Positions 1-4,895 of a stretch of 6,209 nucleotides of DNA are shown here, in pieces. The stretch lies in assembly GCA_947259475.1 (NCBI GenBank), contig CAMYLW010000106.1, positions 1 to 6,209 on the forward strand, given 5' to 3'. A program made the position numbers and the translations under genes. The notes beneath the pieces were generated by a model, which did no database searches, was not told where the DNA came from, and worked only from the letters and a program-made list of their open reading frames with translations. Each line of letters starts with the position of its first letter. The first letter of the stretch is position 1. This DNA is from Thermodesulfobacteriota bacterium. GTDB lineage: Bacteria > Desulfobacterota > Syntrophobacteria > BM002.

Positions 1-479
1 CTGTTCCCATCTTAACTGCGATGGGCTTCGGAGGTTCGATTACAGGAATATTGATGGTGGTATTGATGATCACCGGTATTGTGTGGTTCTTTCATCTTTT
101 GCTCAACTGGCTTCTGGTGGACAAGGTGGTAGTTCTGGAGGGGGAAGGCTGGAGAAGTGCCTTGCGCCGCAGCAAAGAGCTCATGAACACCCGCACTGAG
201 CCGGGATTCTGGAAACGCCCCAAGAACAAGGCCGGGCTCATTCTCATTTTGGGCTTTTTGATCGGGGTAGGAATCCACCTTCTCTTTCAGACGCCGGGAT
301 TGATCACGCAATGGCTCATGCCCACAAGCACTATGGGGCAAACCATCCAAGAGATTCTCAATGTGGTGGCCACCTCACTGGCTACGGTTTTCACCGCCAT
401 AGCCATGATCCTTTACTACTATGACATCCGACTTCGCAGTGAGGGTTTTGATCTGAAGATGATGGCCAAGCATCTTTAG
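1..479 (+). CDS. C-terminal part of a multi-spanning membrane protein (5' end outside window)
   Basis: The reading frame is open from the left edge (first full codon at base 3) to the TAG at 477-479, so this is the tail of a longer gene. About 158 residues are visible. Counted from the first visible codon, three strongly hydrophobic segments lie near residues 11-39, 77-95 and 115-139. Between the first two is a soluble stretch with the pattern GEGWRSALRRS (47-57). The protein ends in a tyrosine-rich, charged tail, YYYDIRLRSEGFDL (138-151). That layout (W-x-AL-xRS loop, then a final helix followed by YYDxRxRxEGFD) recalls integral membrane proteins related to the membrane domain of glycerophosphodiester phosphodiesterases and to YciC-like proteins. 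The assignment is from memory of the pattern and the function is unknown. The ATG at 21 has no SD upstream and lies in an already open frame, so it is not taken as the start. The gene converges on the phosphatase gene, 56 bp away. Confidence 0.75.
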   Translation, partial: VPILTAMGFGGSITGILMVVLMITGIVWFFHLLLNWLLVDKVVVLEGEGWRSALRRSKELMNTRTEPGFWKRPKNKAGLILILGFLIGVGIHLLFQTPGLITQWLMPTSTMGQTIQEILNVVATSLATVFTAIAMILYYYDIRLRSEGFDLKMMAKHL

Positions 480-482
480 GAA

Positions 483-496
483 CGACCTCCAGGTCG
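483..496. terminator. Short hairpin between two convergent genes, possible weak bidirectional terminator
   Basis: CGACCT (483-488) is followed by CC and then its complement AGGTCG (491-496), three bases after the membrane-protein stop and 40 bases past the phosphatase stop. The position suits a shared terminator. However, the loop is very tight and neither strand has a real T-tract after the stem, so termination is only a guess. Confidence 0.25.
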
Positions 497-535
497 CGAT
501 CACGCTCACAGATAAAAGAAAAGCGGAGCTTACCT

Positions 536-1084
536 TTACTGACCTTTGACCCACGAGCGGACAAATTGCGCCTGTATCTCCGTCTCCGGCGAAGAAAGAT
601 GTGAGATGGGATCATTCTGACGAAGTGTGCTTAGCAAGTCCAGGGCGGCCTCCCCGACCCCCATACCGTGGCGAGCCAGGTAGCAAGCGACCGCGGTACC
701 TGTCCGCCCCCGACCTCCCCAACAGTGCAGGTAAACGCGGGGATTCTGCCTAATTGCGCAATCGATTTCATCCAGGATTGCAACCATCCCCTCAACTGTT
801 GGAACATCAGTATCCCGAATGGGCATATGAACCAGCTTGATGGGAATGTCTGCCTTTTCTGCAATGTCTTCTAACTGTTGCTCATAGGGAACGAATGTCT
901 CGCCACTGAAATTGCGTTCATGTTCTTCCATGAGGTTGATAACGTGGCGGACCCCATGTTCAAGGAGTCCCTCAAGCTTTCTTTGGGCTGTTGAGGGATC
1001 TCGACTGCCGGGGTAGTAGCCTGCGAGGAATTTTCCAGGGACCACCCAGTAAGATCGAGGAAATGGTACTGTCTGTTTTTTCAT
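536..1084 (-). CDS. Dual-specificity-type (cysteine-based) protein phosphatase
   Basis: This 182-residue soluble protein carries the signature of the protein tyrosine/dual-specificity phosphatase superfamily. The P-loop HCWGGRGRTGT (residues 120-130) gives the nucleophile Cys121 and the phosphate-binding Arg127 (C-x5-R). A preceding acidic loop, PIRDTDVPT (88-96), would supply the general acid, Asp91 or Asp93. Near the C-terminus SSPETEIQAQFVRSW (164-178) resembles the Q-loop region. The N-terminal YWVVPGKFLAGYYPGS (12-27) is typical of small bacterial members of this group. In the family the Cys attacks phosphate on a protein Tyr/Ser/Thr or another phospho-substrate and forms a phosphocysteine intermediate. 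The true substrate here is unknown. There is no signal peptide or membrane segment, so it should be cytoplasmic. The ATG at 1084-1082 is the natural start, but no SD lies at normal distance; a weak GAAGG is 15 nt upstream. The gene lies 295 bp downstream of the amidase on the same strand, with structured DNA between. Confidence 0.88.
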   Translation of the reverse strand: MKKQTVPFPRSYWVVPGKFLAGYYPGSRDPSTAQRKLEGLLEHGVRHVINLMEEHERNFSGETFVPYEQQLEDIAEKADIPIKLVHMPIRDTDVPTVEGMVAILDEIDCAIRQNPRVYLHCWGGRGRTGTAVACYLARHGMGVGEAALDLLSTLRQNDPISHLSSPETEIQAQFVRSWVKGQ

Positions 1085-1085
1085 A

Positions 1086-1095
1086 GGTTATAACC
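1086..1095. promoter_or_regulatory. Perfect 10-bp palindrome abutting the phosphatase start codon
   Basis: GGTTATAACC is a perfect palindrome lying one base upstream of the phosphatase ATG (minus strand), in the place where an SD would normally be. On the minus strand it also contains a TATAAC that looks like a -10 box. A -10 at that position would start transcription within the first codons, so an operator or chance palindrome is as likely as a promoter. Confidence 0.3.
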
Positions 1096-1107
1096 AATGC
1101 CTTCATC

Positions 1108-1224
1108 GTCATTTGGGCTGGCGCCCGTCATATGTGGTCATTTGGCTTCGCGGTCACTTATAGTCAGTAGGCCACTGATGTGGCGGTCACTACGCTACGC
1201 TGTCATTCGTAGTTAACTGTCATT
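1108..1224. repeat. Cluster of eight GTCA-centred short direct repeats
   Basis: GTCA occurs eight times in the same orientation, at 1108, 1127, 1137, 1153, 1163, 1186, 1202 and 1219. Chance would give roughly one every 256 bases per strand. Neighbouring copies share longer words in pairs: GTCATTTGG at 1108 and 1137, GCGGTCACT at 1150 and 1183, and CTGTCATT at 1200 and 1217. Spacings are 19, 10, 16, 10, 23, 16 and 17 bp. Inverted copies of the last word (AATGAC) follow at 1242-1247 and 1364-1369. Small hairpins and palindromes are interleaved: GCCAC/GTGGC (1171-1184), CTACG/CGTAG (1190-1212) and AGTTAACT (1211-1218). No coding frame fits. It lies just upstream of the phosphatase gene and could be a degenerate tandem array, a multi-site operator or a decayed repetitive element. 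Confidence 0.55.
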
Positions 1225-1247
1225 GTGCGTTGAAACGACTTAATGAC

Positions 1248-1356
1248 GGCCGTAAGGCCAAACTAGGGACCCGCTTGTCGTAGATACCGCTTGCGGTGCG
1301 GGACTGAGCGGCTTGTCTCGTCGAAGCTTTAGCGAAGACAGAAGCGCAGCGAGCGC
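1248..1356. other. Hairpin-dense intergenic DNA downstream of the amidase gene
   Basis: This is the rest of the 295-bp gap (1085-1379) between two minus-strand genes. Several stems lie in succession. GGCC-GTAA-GGCC (1248-1259) has a GNRA-type loop. CCCGC (1270-1274) pairs with GCGGG (1298-1302) around an inner ACCGC-TT-GCGGT (1286-1297). TGTCT plus TCG (1314-1323) pairs with CGA plus AGACA (1333-1340) with a two-base bulge. GCGC/GCGC occurs near 1344-1356. None is followed by a T-run on the minus strand, so these are not standard intrinsic terminators. No open frame of note crosses the region. It may be a decayed repetitive element or an untranslated structured RNA segment. Confidence 0.4.
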
Positions 1357-1379
1357 GAAGTGTAATGACTTGTGGGTGC

Positions 1380-2174
1380 CTAGTCTTTAGTGTCTAGTTC
1401 TCTCCGGAGGAGATGCGGCTTGCGGTCCCTGAGAAAGGGCATGGAGGAACGAACCTCCGCTACCATGGCCGGATCAATGTCGGCTAGCAACAAGGTTTCC
1501 ATGTCCTCGGCGTGGGCCAGGACCTGGCCCAGAGGATCGATGATGGCCGAGCCCCCGAGAAAAGTGAGATTGCCACCTTCTCCAACCCGATTCACTCCCA
1601 CCACAAAACACTGGCTCTCAACAGCACGGGCTCGGAGTAGTAAGTCCCAGTGGGGTTGGCGAGCAGCCGGCCAGGAAGCGATGACCAGGATGAGCCCGCA
1701 CTGGTCGACCACAGTGCGGAAAAGTTCGGGAAAGCGCAGGTCATAACAAACGAAACAAGCAGCATTCATTTCTTCAAGTTTGAACACCACAGGCCAGTCA
1801 CCAGGGTCATAGCTTCCGTCTTCTCCCAACAAAGCAATCTGATGAATCTTGGCGTAGAGCGCAAGATCGTTTCCATTACGGTCCACTGCCAGAGACACGT
1901 TTTGTGGTCCACCATTGTCTCGCTCCAGGACAAAGCCACCAACGACGACCATGTCCAAGTCGCGGGCCAAGGTGCGCAACAGAGTGGGCGTAGCTCCTTC
2001 CAAAGGTTCAGGCGTGATGGAGGTGTCCATTGAAAATCCGGTGGAAAACATCTCTGGCAAAACAAGCAGGTCGGCACCCGCCTCCCTGGCTTGAGCCGCT
2101 GTACGCTTGGCTTTATCGTGGTTAGCTGGTCGGTCGTGCCAGGCTATGTCCATCTGTACCGCCGCCACCTTCAT
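1380..2174 (-). CDS. Carbon-nitrogen hydrolase, omega-amidase / YafV-like (nitrilase superfamily)
   Basis: This 264-residue protein shows the complete Glu-Lys-Cys machinery of the nitrilase superfamily. Glu41 sits in LVLPEMFSTGF, Lys109 in YAKIHQIALLGE (with the supporting Glu118), and Cys143 in ACFVCYDLRFPELFR. The following ASWPAARQPHWDLLLRARA (about 166-184) and ESQCFVVGVNRVG (about 186-198) match the omega-amidase/YafV branch best. That branch hydrolyses the amide of 2-oxoglutaramate or 2-oxosuccinamate to the 2-oxo-diacid and ammonia, repairing side products of glutamine and asparagine transamination and methionine salvage. Substrate is inferred from family only; other small amides are possible. 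Length is normal for the branch, with no signal peptide. The start chosen is ATG at 2174-2172, because AGGAGGT at 2188-2182 sits 7 nt upstream; a GTG at 2183-2181 overlaps that SD. The gene is divergent from the orphan gene at 2480 and has its own promoter candidate. Confidence 0.9.
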   Translation of the reverse strand: MKVAAVQMDIAWHDRPANHDKAKRTAAQAREAGADLLVLPEMFSTGFSMDTSITPEPLEGATPTLLRTLARDLDMVVVGGFVLERDNGGPQNVSLAVDRNGNDLALYAKIHQIALLGEDGSYDPGDWPVVFKLEEMNAACFVCYDLRFPELFRTVVDQCGLILVIASWPAARQPHWDLLLRARAVESQCFVVGVNRVGEGGNLTFLGGSAIIDPLGQVLAHAEDMETLLLADIDPAMVAEVRSSMPFLRDRKPHLLRRELDTKD

Positions 2175-2181
2175 CTTAGCC

Positions 2182-2188
2182 ACCTCCT
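2182..2188 (-). promoter_or_regulatory. Ribosome binding site that fixes the amidase start
   Basis: On the minus strand AGGAGGT is a full SD match, 7 nt before the ATG at 2174. It overlaps the alternative GTG at 2183-2181 and therefore rules that codon out as the start. Confidence 0.85.
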
Positions 2189-2204
2189 AAGCCTGCATTG
2201 TTCA

Positions 2205-2220
2205 TCACGCCCCGGCGTGA
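2205..2220. promoter_or_regulatory. 7-bp perfect inverted repeat in the amidase leader
   Basis: TCACGCC (2205-2211) and GGCGTGA (2214-2220) are exact complements separated by two bases. The element lies 16 bp upstream of the amidase SD, inside its presumed 5' leader. It could be an operator for a dimeric regulator or a GC-rich RNA hairpin close to the SD. No T-run follows on the minus strand, so a terminator is unlikely. Confidence 0.45.
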
Positions 2221-2279
2221 CTGCGACCACACATATGGCCGACCAGAAATAGGAAAACTGAATAACCGCTAGTCCCTAT

Positions 2280-2309
2280 ATCATAACAGTAGAAAGCCTT
2301 GCTATTCAA
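2280..2309 (-). promoter_or_regulatory. Possible sigma-70 promoter for the amidase gene
   Basis: Read on the minus strand, TTGAAT (2309-2304) is followed after 18 bp by TATGAT (2285-2280), 4/6 and 5/6 matches to the housekeeping boxes. Transcription would begin near 2273, leaving a leader of about 100 nt that contains the inverted repeat at 2205-2220. Confidence 0.4.
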
Positions 2310-2340
2310 AAAAGTACTGTTGTGGTCATTTCTATCTTCC

Positions 2341-2369
2341 TTGACACGGTTAGACAAGGTTGGTATTTG
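2341..2369 (+). promoter_or_regulatory. Tentative promoter upstream of the orphan gene
   Basis: A perfect TTGACA -35 box (2341-2346) is followed after 17 bp by only a weak -10, TATTTG (2364-2369). A 5-bp inverted repeat, CCTTG/CAAGG (2339-2343 and 2355-2359), overlaps the -35 box and could be an operator. The leader would be a little over 100 nt. Confidence 0.25.
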
Positions 2370-2479
2370 TTCTTCGTAAGTTATCCGAAGCAAAGGCAGA
2401 GGCGGCGACAAATGGCGGACAAACTCTCGCTGGCCCGGGATCGATCTAAAGCAGACCAGCCGGACTATAAGGAAAGATT

Positions 2480-2956
2480 ATGTTCAAGACGGATGATAAT
2501 TACAACCTTTACTATGATGGGACAGTATCAGGAGAGCAAGAGACTGCCTTTCAGACGCTGATCGAAGAACACCAGTTGTCACCGGAATTTACGGAACTAC
2601 TCAAGAGAGATTATAATTTTCAGATCAAGAATTCATATGATGACCACAAGAAACTCCTTTGGATTTTCTATAAGGTTTTTGGATCTTTCGCGGTCACCAT
2701 TTTTTTCGCCGAGGAAGAGCATCCACACGGATGTGAGTATCAATCGAAAGTTGATTATTTCGTCGAAGAAAATGGGAATTACGAGTATGAAATAAAAAAC
2801 AATCTCTTTAAGTATGATAACTACGGAATGTCGGACGAATGCAACGAAAGGATTGAAAAGGGATCCACTGGCTTTGAGAAAGATTGTAAAGTAAGAGGAA
2901 ACATGCGGGAAATGCAATTAGAGCCTTTCGTAAAGAGCTTAATCGCCGACGACTAG
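2480..2956 (+). CDS. Hypothetical protein, acidic, AT-richer than its neighbours
   Basis: I do not recognise this 158-residue protein. The start is fixed by AAGGA (2469-2473), six bases before the ATG, and by an in-frame TAA at 2468-2470. The product is rich in Asp, Glu, Asn, Tyr and Phe. A predicted helical N-terminal part (about 17-45, ETAFQTLIEEHQLSPEFTEL) is followed by a hydrophobic/aromatic stretch, LLWIFYKVFGSFAVTIFF (59-76). That stretch could be a buried beta-strand pair or, less likely, one membrane segment. A charged region with HPHGC (81-85) and further cysteines at 121 and 136 follows. The three cysteines and two histidines might bind metal or form disulfides, which is only speculation. 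No signal peptide is evident. Codon choice and base composition look more AT-rich than the flanking genes, suggesting recent acquisition. It stands alone between the amidase and PilZ genes. A small accessory, immunity-like or structural role is possible, but nothing in the sequence proves it. Confidence 0.65.
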   Translation: MFKTDDNYNLYYDGTVSGEQETAFQTLIEEHQLSPEFTELLKRDYNFQIKNSYDDHKKLLWIFYKVFGSFAVTIFFAEEEHPHGCEYQSKVDYFVEENGNYEYEIKNNLFKYDNYGMSDECNERIEKGSTGFEKDCKVRGNMREMQLEPFVKSLIADD

Positions 2957-3173
2957 CTGCCCCCCCAGAGCATTGGGATGAGGGTTTATTACTTCGAACC
3001 TCACTGTTCGCAAACAGGGTATTCTGGCCTTCATACTTTCCAATATGTAAGTTCTCTGCTAAGATGCGGTCCATATTTGTTCGGCATAATTGCCTCAGTC
3101 CAGCCACCATATTGATAACTGGCGCATAACAACATCACACATCTCTGTGGCTGCGAGACAGACCCATCACCTC

Positions 3174-3183
3174 AGGAAGGGGG
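3174..3183 (+). promoter_or_regulatory. Ribosome binding site supporting a GTG start for the PilZ gene
   Basis: The purine run AGGAAGGGGG lies 7 nt before the GTG at 3191. No in-frame ATG nearby gives a better start, so GTG is accepted. Confidence 0.7.
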
Positions 3184-3190
3184 CACCCAC

Positions 3191-3544
3191 GTGTCGGTTG
3201 GGACGGAAAGACGGCGGCATTTAAGGATAGCGGTGAACTGGCCTGTAATCGTGGTAACGCCTCAACTTTACATAGGCGGAGAGGCGGTAAATATCAGTAT
3301 AGGGGGTGCGAATATTCGTTGTACGACAGATCCGGAACGAACCGGCCCCCTCCGCATGGCTTTCAAAATACCCATACAAGAAGAATTTTTGCAGGTGACC
3401 GGCGTTGTGGCCTGGACAAAGTCATTCGAGCAGATGGATGATTTTTATTCCTGGGAAACGGGAGTGAGGTTCACGAGTTTTATTGGCGATAGCCGCAAAC
3501 ATCTTTTTGAAGTGATTTCCAATAGTTGTGATCAGAGTACGTGA
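3191..3544 (+). CDS. Stand-alone PilZ-domain protein (c-di-GMP receptor)
   Basis: The 117-residue product is essentially one PilZ domain. Both ligand-binding motifs are present. RxxxR is R8-RHL-R12 in ERRRHLRI, and (D/N)xSxxG is N34-I-S36-IG-G39 in AVNISIGGANI. The remaining pattern (IPIQEEFLQVTGVVAWTKS, then WETGVRFTSF near residues 84-99) follows the beta-barrel of the family and its usual W..G..F ending. In known members the two motifs wrap around a c-di-GMP dimer and change contacts with a partner such as a flagellar, pilus or exopolysaccharide component. No output domain is fused here, so the partner must act in trans and is not visible. Translation starts at GTG with a good SD. The gene is monocistronic, with over 200 bp free on each side and a near-palindrome 37 bp after the stop. 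Which process it controls cannot be read from the context. Confidence 0.88.
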   Translation: MSVGTERRRHLRIAVNWPVIVVTPQLYIGGEAVNISIGGANIRCTTDPERTGPLRMAFKIPIQEEFLQVTGVVAWTKSFEQMDDFYSWETGVRFTSFIGDSRKHLFEVISNSCDQST

Positions 3545-3580
3545 AAGAACTATTGTCGATTGCAACTTTGGCTACGATTT

Positions 3581-3600
3581 GATAAATAGATCAATTTATC
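3581..3600. promoter_or_regulatory. 20-bp near-palindrome downstream of the PilZ gene
   Basis: GATAAAT (3581-3587) is mirrored exactly by ATTTATC (3594-3600). The centre is A-GATC-A, so only one base pair (3588/3593) breaks a full 20-bp palindrome. It is AT-rich and lies 37 bp after the PilZ stop. No T-tract follows, so an operator or factor-binding site is as likely as a terminator. The rest of 3545-3753 shows nothing I can name; it includes a pyrimidine-rich stretch at about 3687-3730. Confidence 0.45.
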
Positions 3601-3753
3601 TAGCCAGGTTGTTGGGACCGAGGAAATTACATAGGATTTGAAACATGGCTACTCCTCGAACCTCATCGGGCCGGTCACCATTATCATTTCCCCCGCCACT
3701 ACCTCCTCGCCCGTGACCTCTCCACTTTTTCAAACTCCAGAAAAACAAGAATA

Positions 3754-3782
3754 TTGCGAGGACTTGGACTGGCGCTTATAGT
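3754..3782 (+). promoter_or_regulatory. Sigma-70-type promoter for the Nudix-cupin unit
   Basis: TTGCGA (3754-3759, 4/6) is followed after exactly 17 bp by TATAGT (3777-3782, 5/6); a second overlapping TATAGT begins at 3782. Transcription would begin near 3789, which excludes the ATG at 3790 as a properly led start and leaves about 50 nt before the start at 3841. Confidence 0.5.
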
Positions 3783-3792
3783 ATAGTAGATG

Positions 3793-3838
3793 CTGATTTT
3801 CACTCTCTTTTGTTATCAGATTAGTCAGAGTGAGGAGG
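3793..3838 (+). promoter_or_regulatory. Nudix leader with two mutually exclusive stems and the SD
   Basis: In the short presumed leader CTGAT (3793-3797) can pair with ATCAG (3815-3819), and CACTCT (3801-3806) can pair with AGAGTG (3827-3832). The second stem touches the first base of the SD GAGGAGG (3832-3838). The two stems interlock, so they are alternatives or a pseudoknot. The purine-rich SD is close to the ATG at 3841; its first GAGG gives a 5-nt spacing. Any regulatory role is inference. Confidence 0.3.
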
Positions 3839-3840
3839 AC

Positions 3841-4344
3841 ATGGGAAGCGCGGACGAAGTTGTGATTATTGTGGACGACGAAAACAACGAGGTTGGGGCT
3901 GTGCCCCGGCGGGAGATGAGAGCTGGTCGGCTCCCTCACCGGGCAACCTACATCCTGGTTTTCAACTCCCGGGGGGAGCTTTATGTCCAGAAGCGCACAC
4001 AAACGAAGGATGTTTTCCCTGGTTACTATGACGTGGCCGCAGGTGGGGTTGTGCTAGCAGGAGAGAGCTACGAAGAGGGAGCCGTGCGCGAACTTGCAGA
4101 AGAACTTGGAATTCGGGGGACACCACTGGCGACGCTCTTCGATTTTTACTATGAAAATGAGTACATTAGGTTATGGGGGAGGGCTTTTTCCTGCGTGTAT
4201 GACGGTAACCTGGTGCTGCAAGAGGAAGAGATTGAGAGCGGCACGTTCATGAAAGTGGACGAGGTACAACAGCTGGCCGAGACAGAGCCATTCACTCCTG
4301 ACTGTCTCTATGTGTTGCAGCGCCATCTCGGCGCCAGGAGGTAG
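3841..4344 (+). CDS. Nudix hydrolase, YfcD / isopentenyl-isomerase-like subgroup
   Basis: The 167-residue protein has a complete Nudix box at residues 69-91: Gly69, five residues, Glu75, seven residues, then REL-AEELGI with Arg83, Glu84, Glu87 and Glu88, the Mg-binding acidic helix. Before it, REMRAGRLPHRATYILVFNS (24-43), VQKRT (49-53) and DVFPGYYDVAAGG (57-69) are typical of YfcD-type enzymes, which share their fold with type I isopentenyl diphosphate isomerase. Such enzymes cleave a nucleoside diphosphate linked to another group (X) or a similar pyrophosphate. The substrate of this subgroup is not settled. The protein is cytoplasmic. The ATG at 3841 is chosen over the in-frame ATG at 3790, because the latter has no SD, sits at the predicted transcription start and would add an untypical hydrophobic leader. 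The gene is first of a two-gene unit: its end carries the SD of the cupin gene, seven bases of spacer before that ATG. Confidence 0.9.
   Translation: MGSADEVVIIVDDENNEVGAVPRREMRAGRLPHRATYILVFNSRGELYVQKRTQTKDVFPGYYDVAAGGVVLAGESYEEGAVRELAEELGIRGTPLATLFDFYYENEYIRLWGRAFSCVYDGNLVLQEEEIESGTFMKVDEVQQLAETEPFTPDCLYVLQRHLGARR
4336..4342 (+). promoter_or_regulatory. SD of the cupin gene embedded in the end of the Nudix gene
   Basis: AGGAGGT is made of the last two Arg codons and the first base of the Nudix stop codon. It sits 9 nt before the ATG at 4352. This ties cupin translation to Nudix and rules out the in-frame ATG at 4310, which lies inside the Nudix gene. Confidence 0.8.
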
Positions 4345-4351
4345 TTGTAGC

Positions 4352-4753
4352 ATGACCGAGAAGATACATATTGAAGAATTGCCTATAACAGAAAAATACA
4401 TGCGACAGAAGAGACTCATCCAAGACAGAGGTGAGCTCGCTCTCATAGAAGATGGAATGGAGTTTCAGCATCTTGGCTATTTTAGCTTAAAAAAGGGAAA
4501 AGGTTATTACCGGGGAGGCCACTATCACCGAAGAAAGGTGGAGCATTTCTACATGGTGAGCGGTAGGATTCGCGTTCAACTCGTGGATCTCGACACCGGG
4601 AAAAAATCTGAGGTTGTCATTAGGGAGGGGCATCGAGTTACTATCTATCCAAACTGCGCCCATCGCTTTGAAGCCGAGGAAGAGGCTCAGGTGATAGAAT
4701 ACTACAATTCAATGTATGAACCTGAGGACGACATTCATTACAGTGAGTTCTAA
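4352..4753 (+). CDS. Single-domain cupin protein, sugar-isomerase/epimerase-like (WxcM/FdtA-like pattern)
   Basis: The 133-residue product is one cupin beta-barrel. Motif 1, GGHYHRRKVEHFYMVSG (residues 55-71), supplies His57, His59 and Glu64. Motif 2, GHRVTIYPNCAHRF (93-106), supplies His104. These four side chains are the usual metal ligands or, in sugar-nucleotide isomerases of this fold, catalytic His residues. The wording of motif 1 and the segment RIRVQLVDLDTGK (72-84) resemble small cupins of polysaccharide and deoxysugar biosynthesis (WxcM/FdtA group). A generic metal-binding cupin is equally possible, and neither substrate nor reaction can be read from the sequence. There is no signal peptide. 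The start at 4352 is set by AGGAGGT in the preceding gene. The tight spacing to the Nudix gene (7 bp) indicates co-transcription, perhaps linking nucleotide-activated sugar clean-up to sugar modification. The gene is followed by a hairpin at 4763-4784. Confidence 0.82.
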   Translation: MTEKIHIEELPITEKYMRQKRLIQDRGELALIEDGMEFQHLGYFSLKKGKGYYRGGHYHRRKVEHFYMVSGRIRVQLVDLDTGKKSEVVIREGHRVTIYPNCAHRFEAEEEAQVIEYYNSMYEPEDDIHYSEF

Positions 4754-4762
4754 GTTTCATTG

Positions 4763-4784
4763 ACCTGACAGCGAAAATTCAGGT
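4763..4784 (+). terminator. Hairpin 9 bp after the cupin stop, candidate end of the Nudix-cupin unit
   Basis: ACCTGA (4763-4768) pairs with TCAGGT (4779-4784) around a 10-nt loop. The position is right for a transcript end, but there is no T-tract, so it may only stabilise the 3' end. A second small stem, GGCTG/CAGCC (4801-4805 and 4814-4818), follows. Confidence 0.3.
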
Positions 4785-4822
4785 GGTACTAAGAGAGAAA
4801 GGCTGGAGCAATGCAGCCCAGT

Positions 4823-4894
4823 GATTTAAGATTTAAGAGCTTAGATGCTCACAGTGAGGAAAGTATGCAGCATCAATCTGCAATCTACAATCTG
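4823..4894. repeat. Heptamer tandem repeats in the gap before the inositol-phosphate synthase
   Basis: Two perfect copies of GATTTAA (4823-4836) are followed in the same 7-base phase by two degenerate units, GAGCTTA and GATGCTC (4837-4850), which also form the hairpin GAGC/GCTC. Further on are three units CAATCTG, CAATCTA, CAATCTG (4874-4894) directly before a TATAAT. Both blocks have a 7-base period but different phase and sequence. The gap as a whole (4754-5026, 273 bp) holds no open frame worth calling. Slippage-generated heptamers in gene gaps are known from other bacteria; no function is implied. Confidence 0.6.
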
Positions 4895-4895
4895 A

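Noticed and set aside
1108..1224. CRISPR array
   Set aside because: The repeated words are under 10 bp with irregular spacing and no constant spacer length.
1390..2077. Several open frames opposite or overlapping the amidase gene
   Set aside because: They are shadows; the amidase frame has complete catalytic motifs and a strong SD.
2175..2183. GTG start adding three residues to the amidase
   Set aside because: The GTG overlaps the AGGAGGT SD, which is ideally spaced for the ATG at 2174.
2322..2561. Plus-strand frame beginning MVISIFL and overlapping the orphan gene start
   Set aside because: It has no SD at its start, ends in a basic tail inside the orphan gene and resembles no protein; the frame at 2480 has an SD and a better composition.
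3790..3840. N-terminal extension of the Nudix protein from ATG 3790
   Set aside because: It has no SD, lies at the predicted transcription start, and encodes a hydrophobic leader not typical for this cytoplasmic family.
4310..4351. Upstream cupin start at ATG 4310
   Set aside because: It lies inside the Nudix gene without an SD, whereas ATG 4352 has AGGAGGT 9 nt upstream.
4771..4818. T-box-like words (AGGTGGTACT, then GAGAG and a stem) after the cupin gene
   Set aside because: The element order is wrong for a T-box, the conserved antiterminator core is incomplete, and the downstream gene is not an amino-acid gene.
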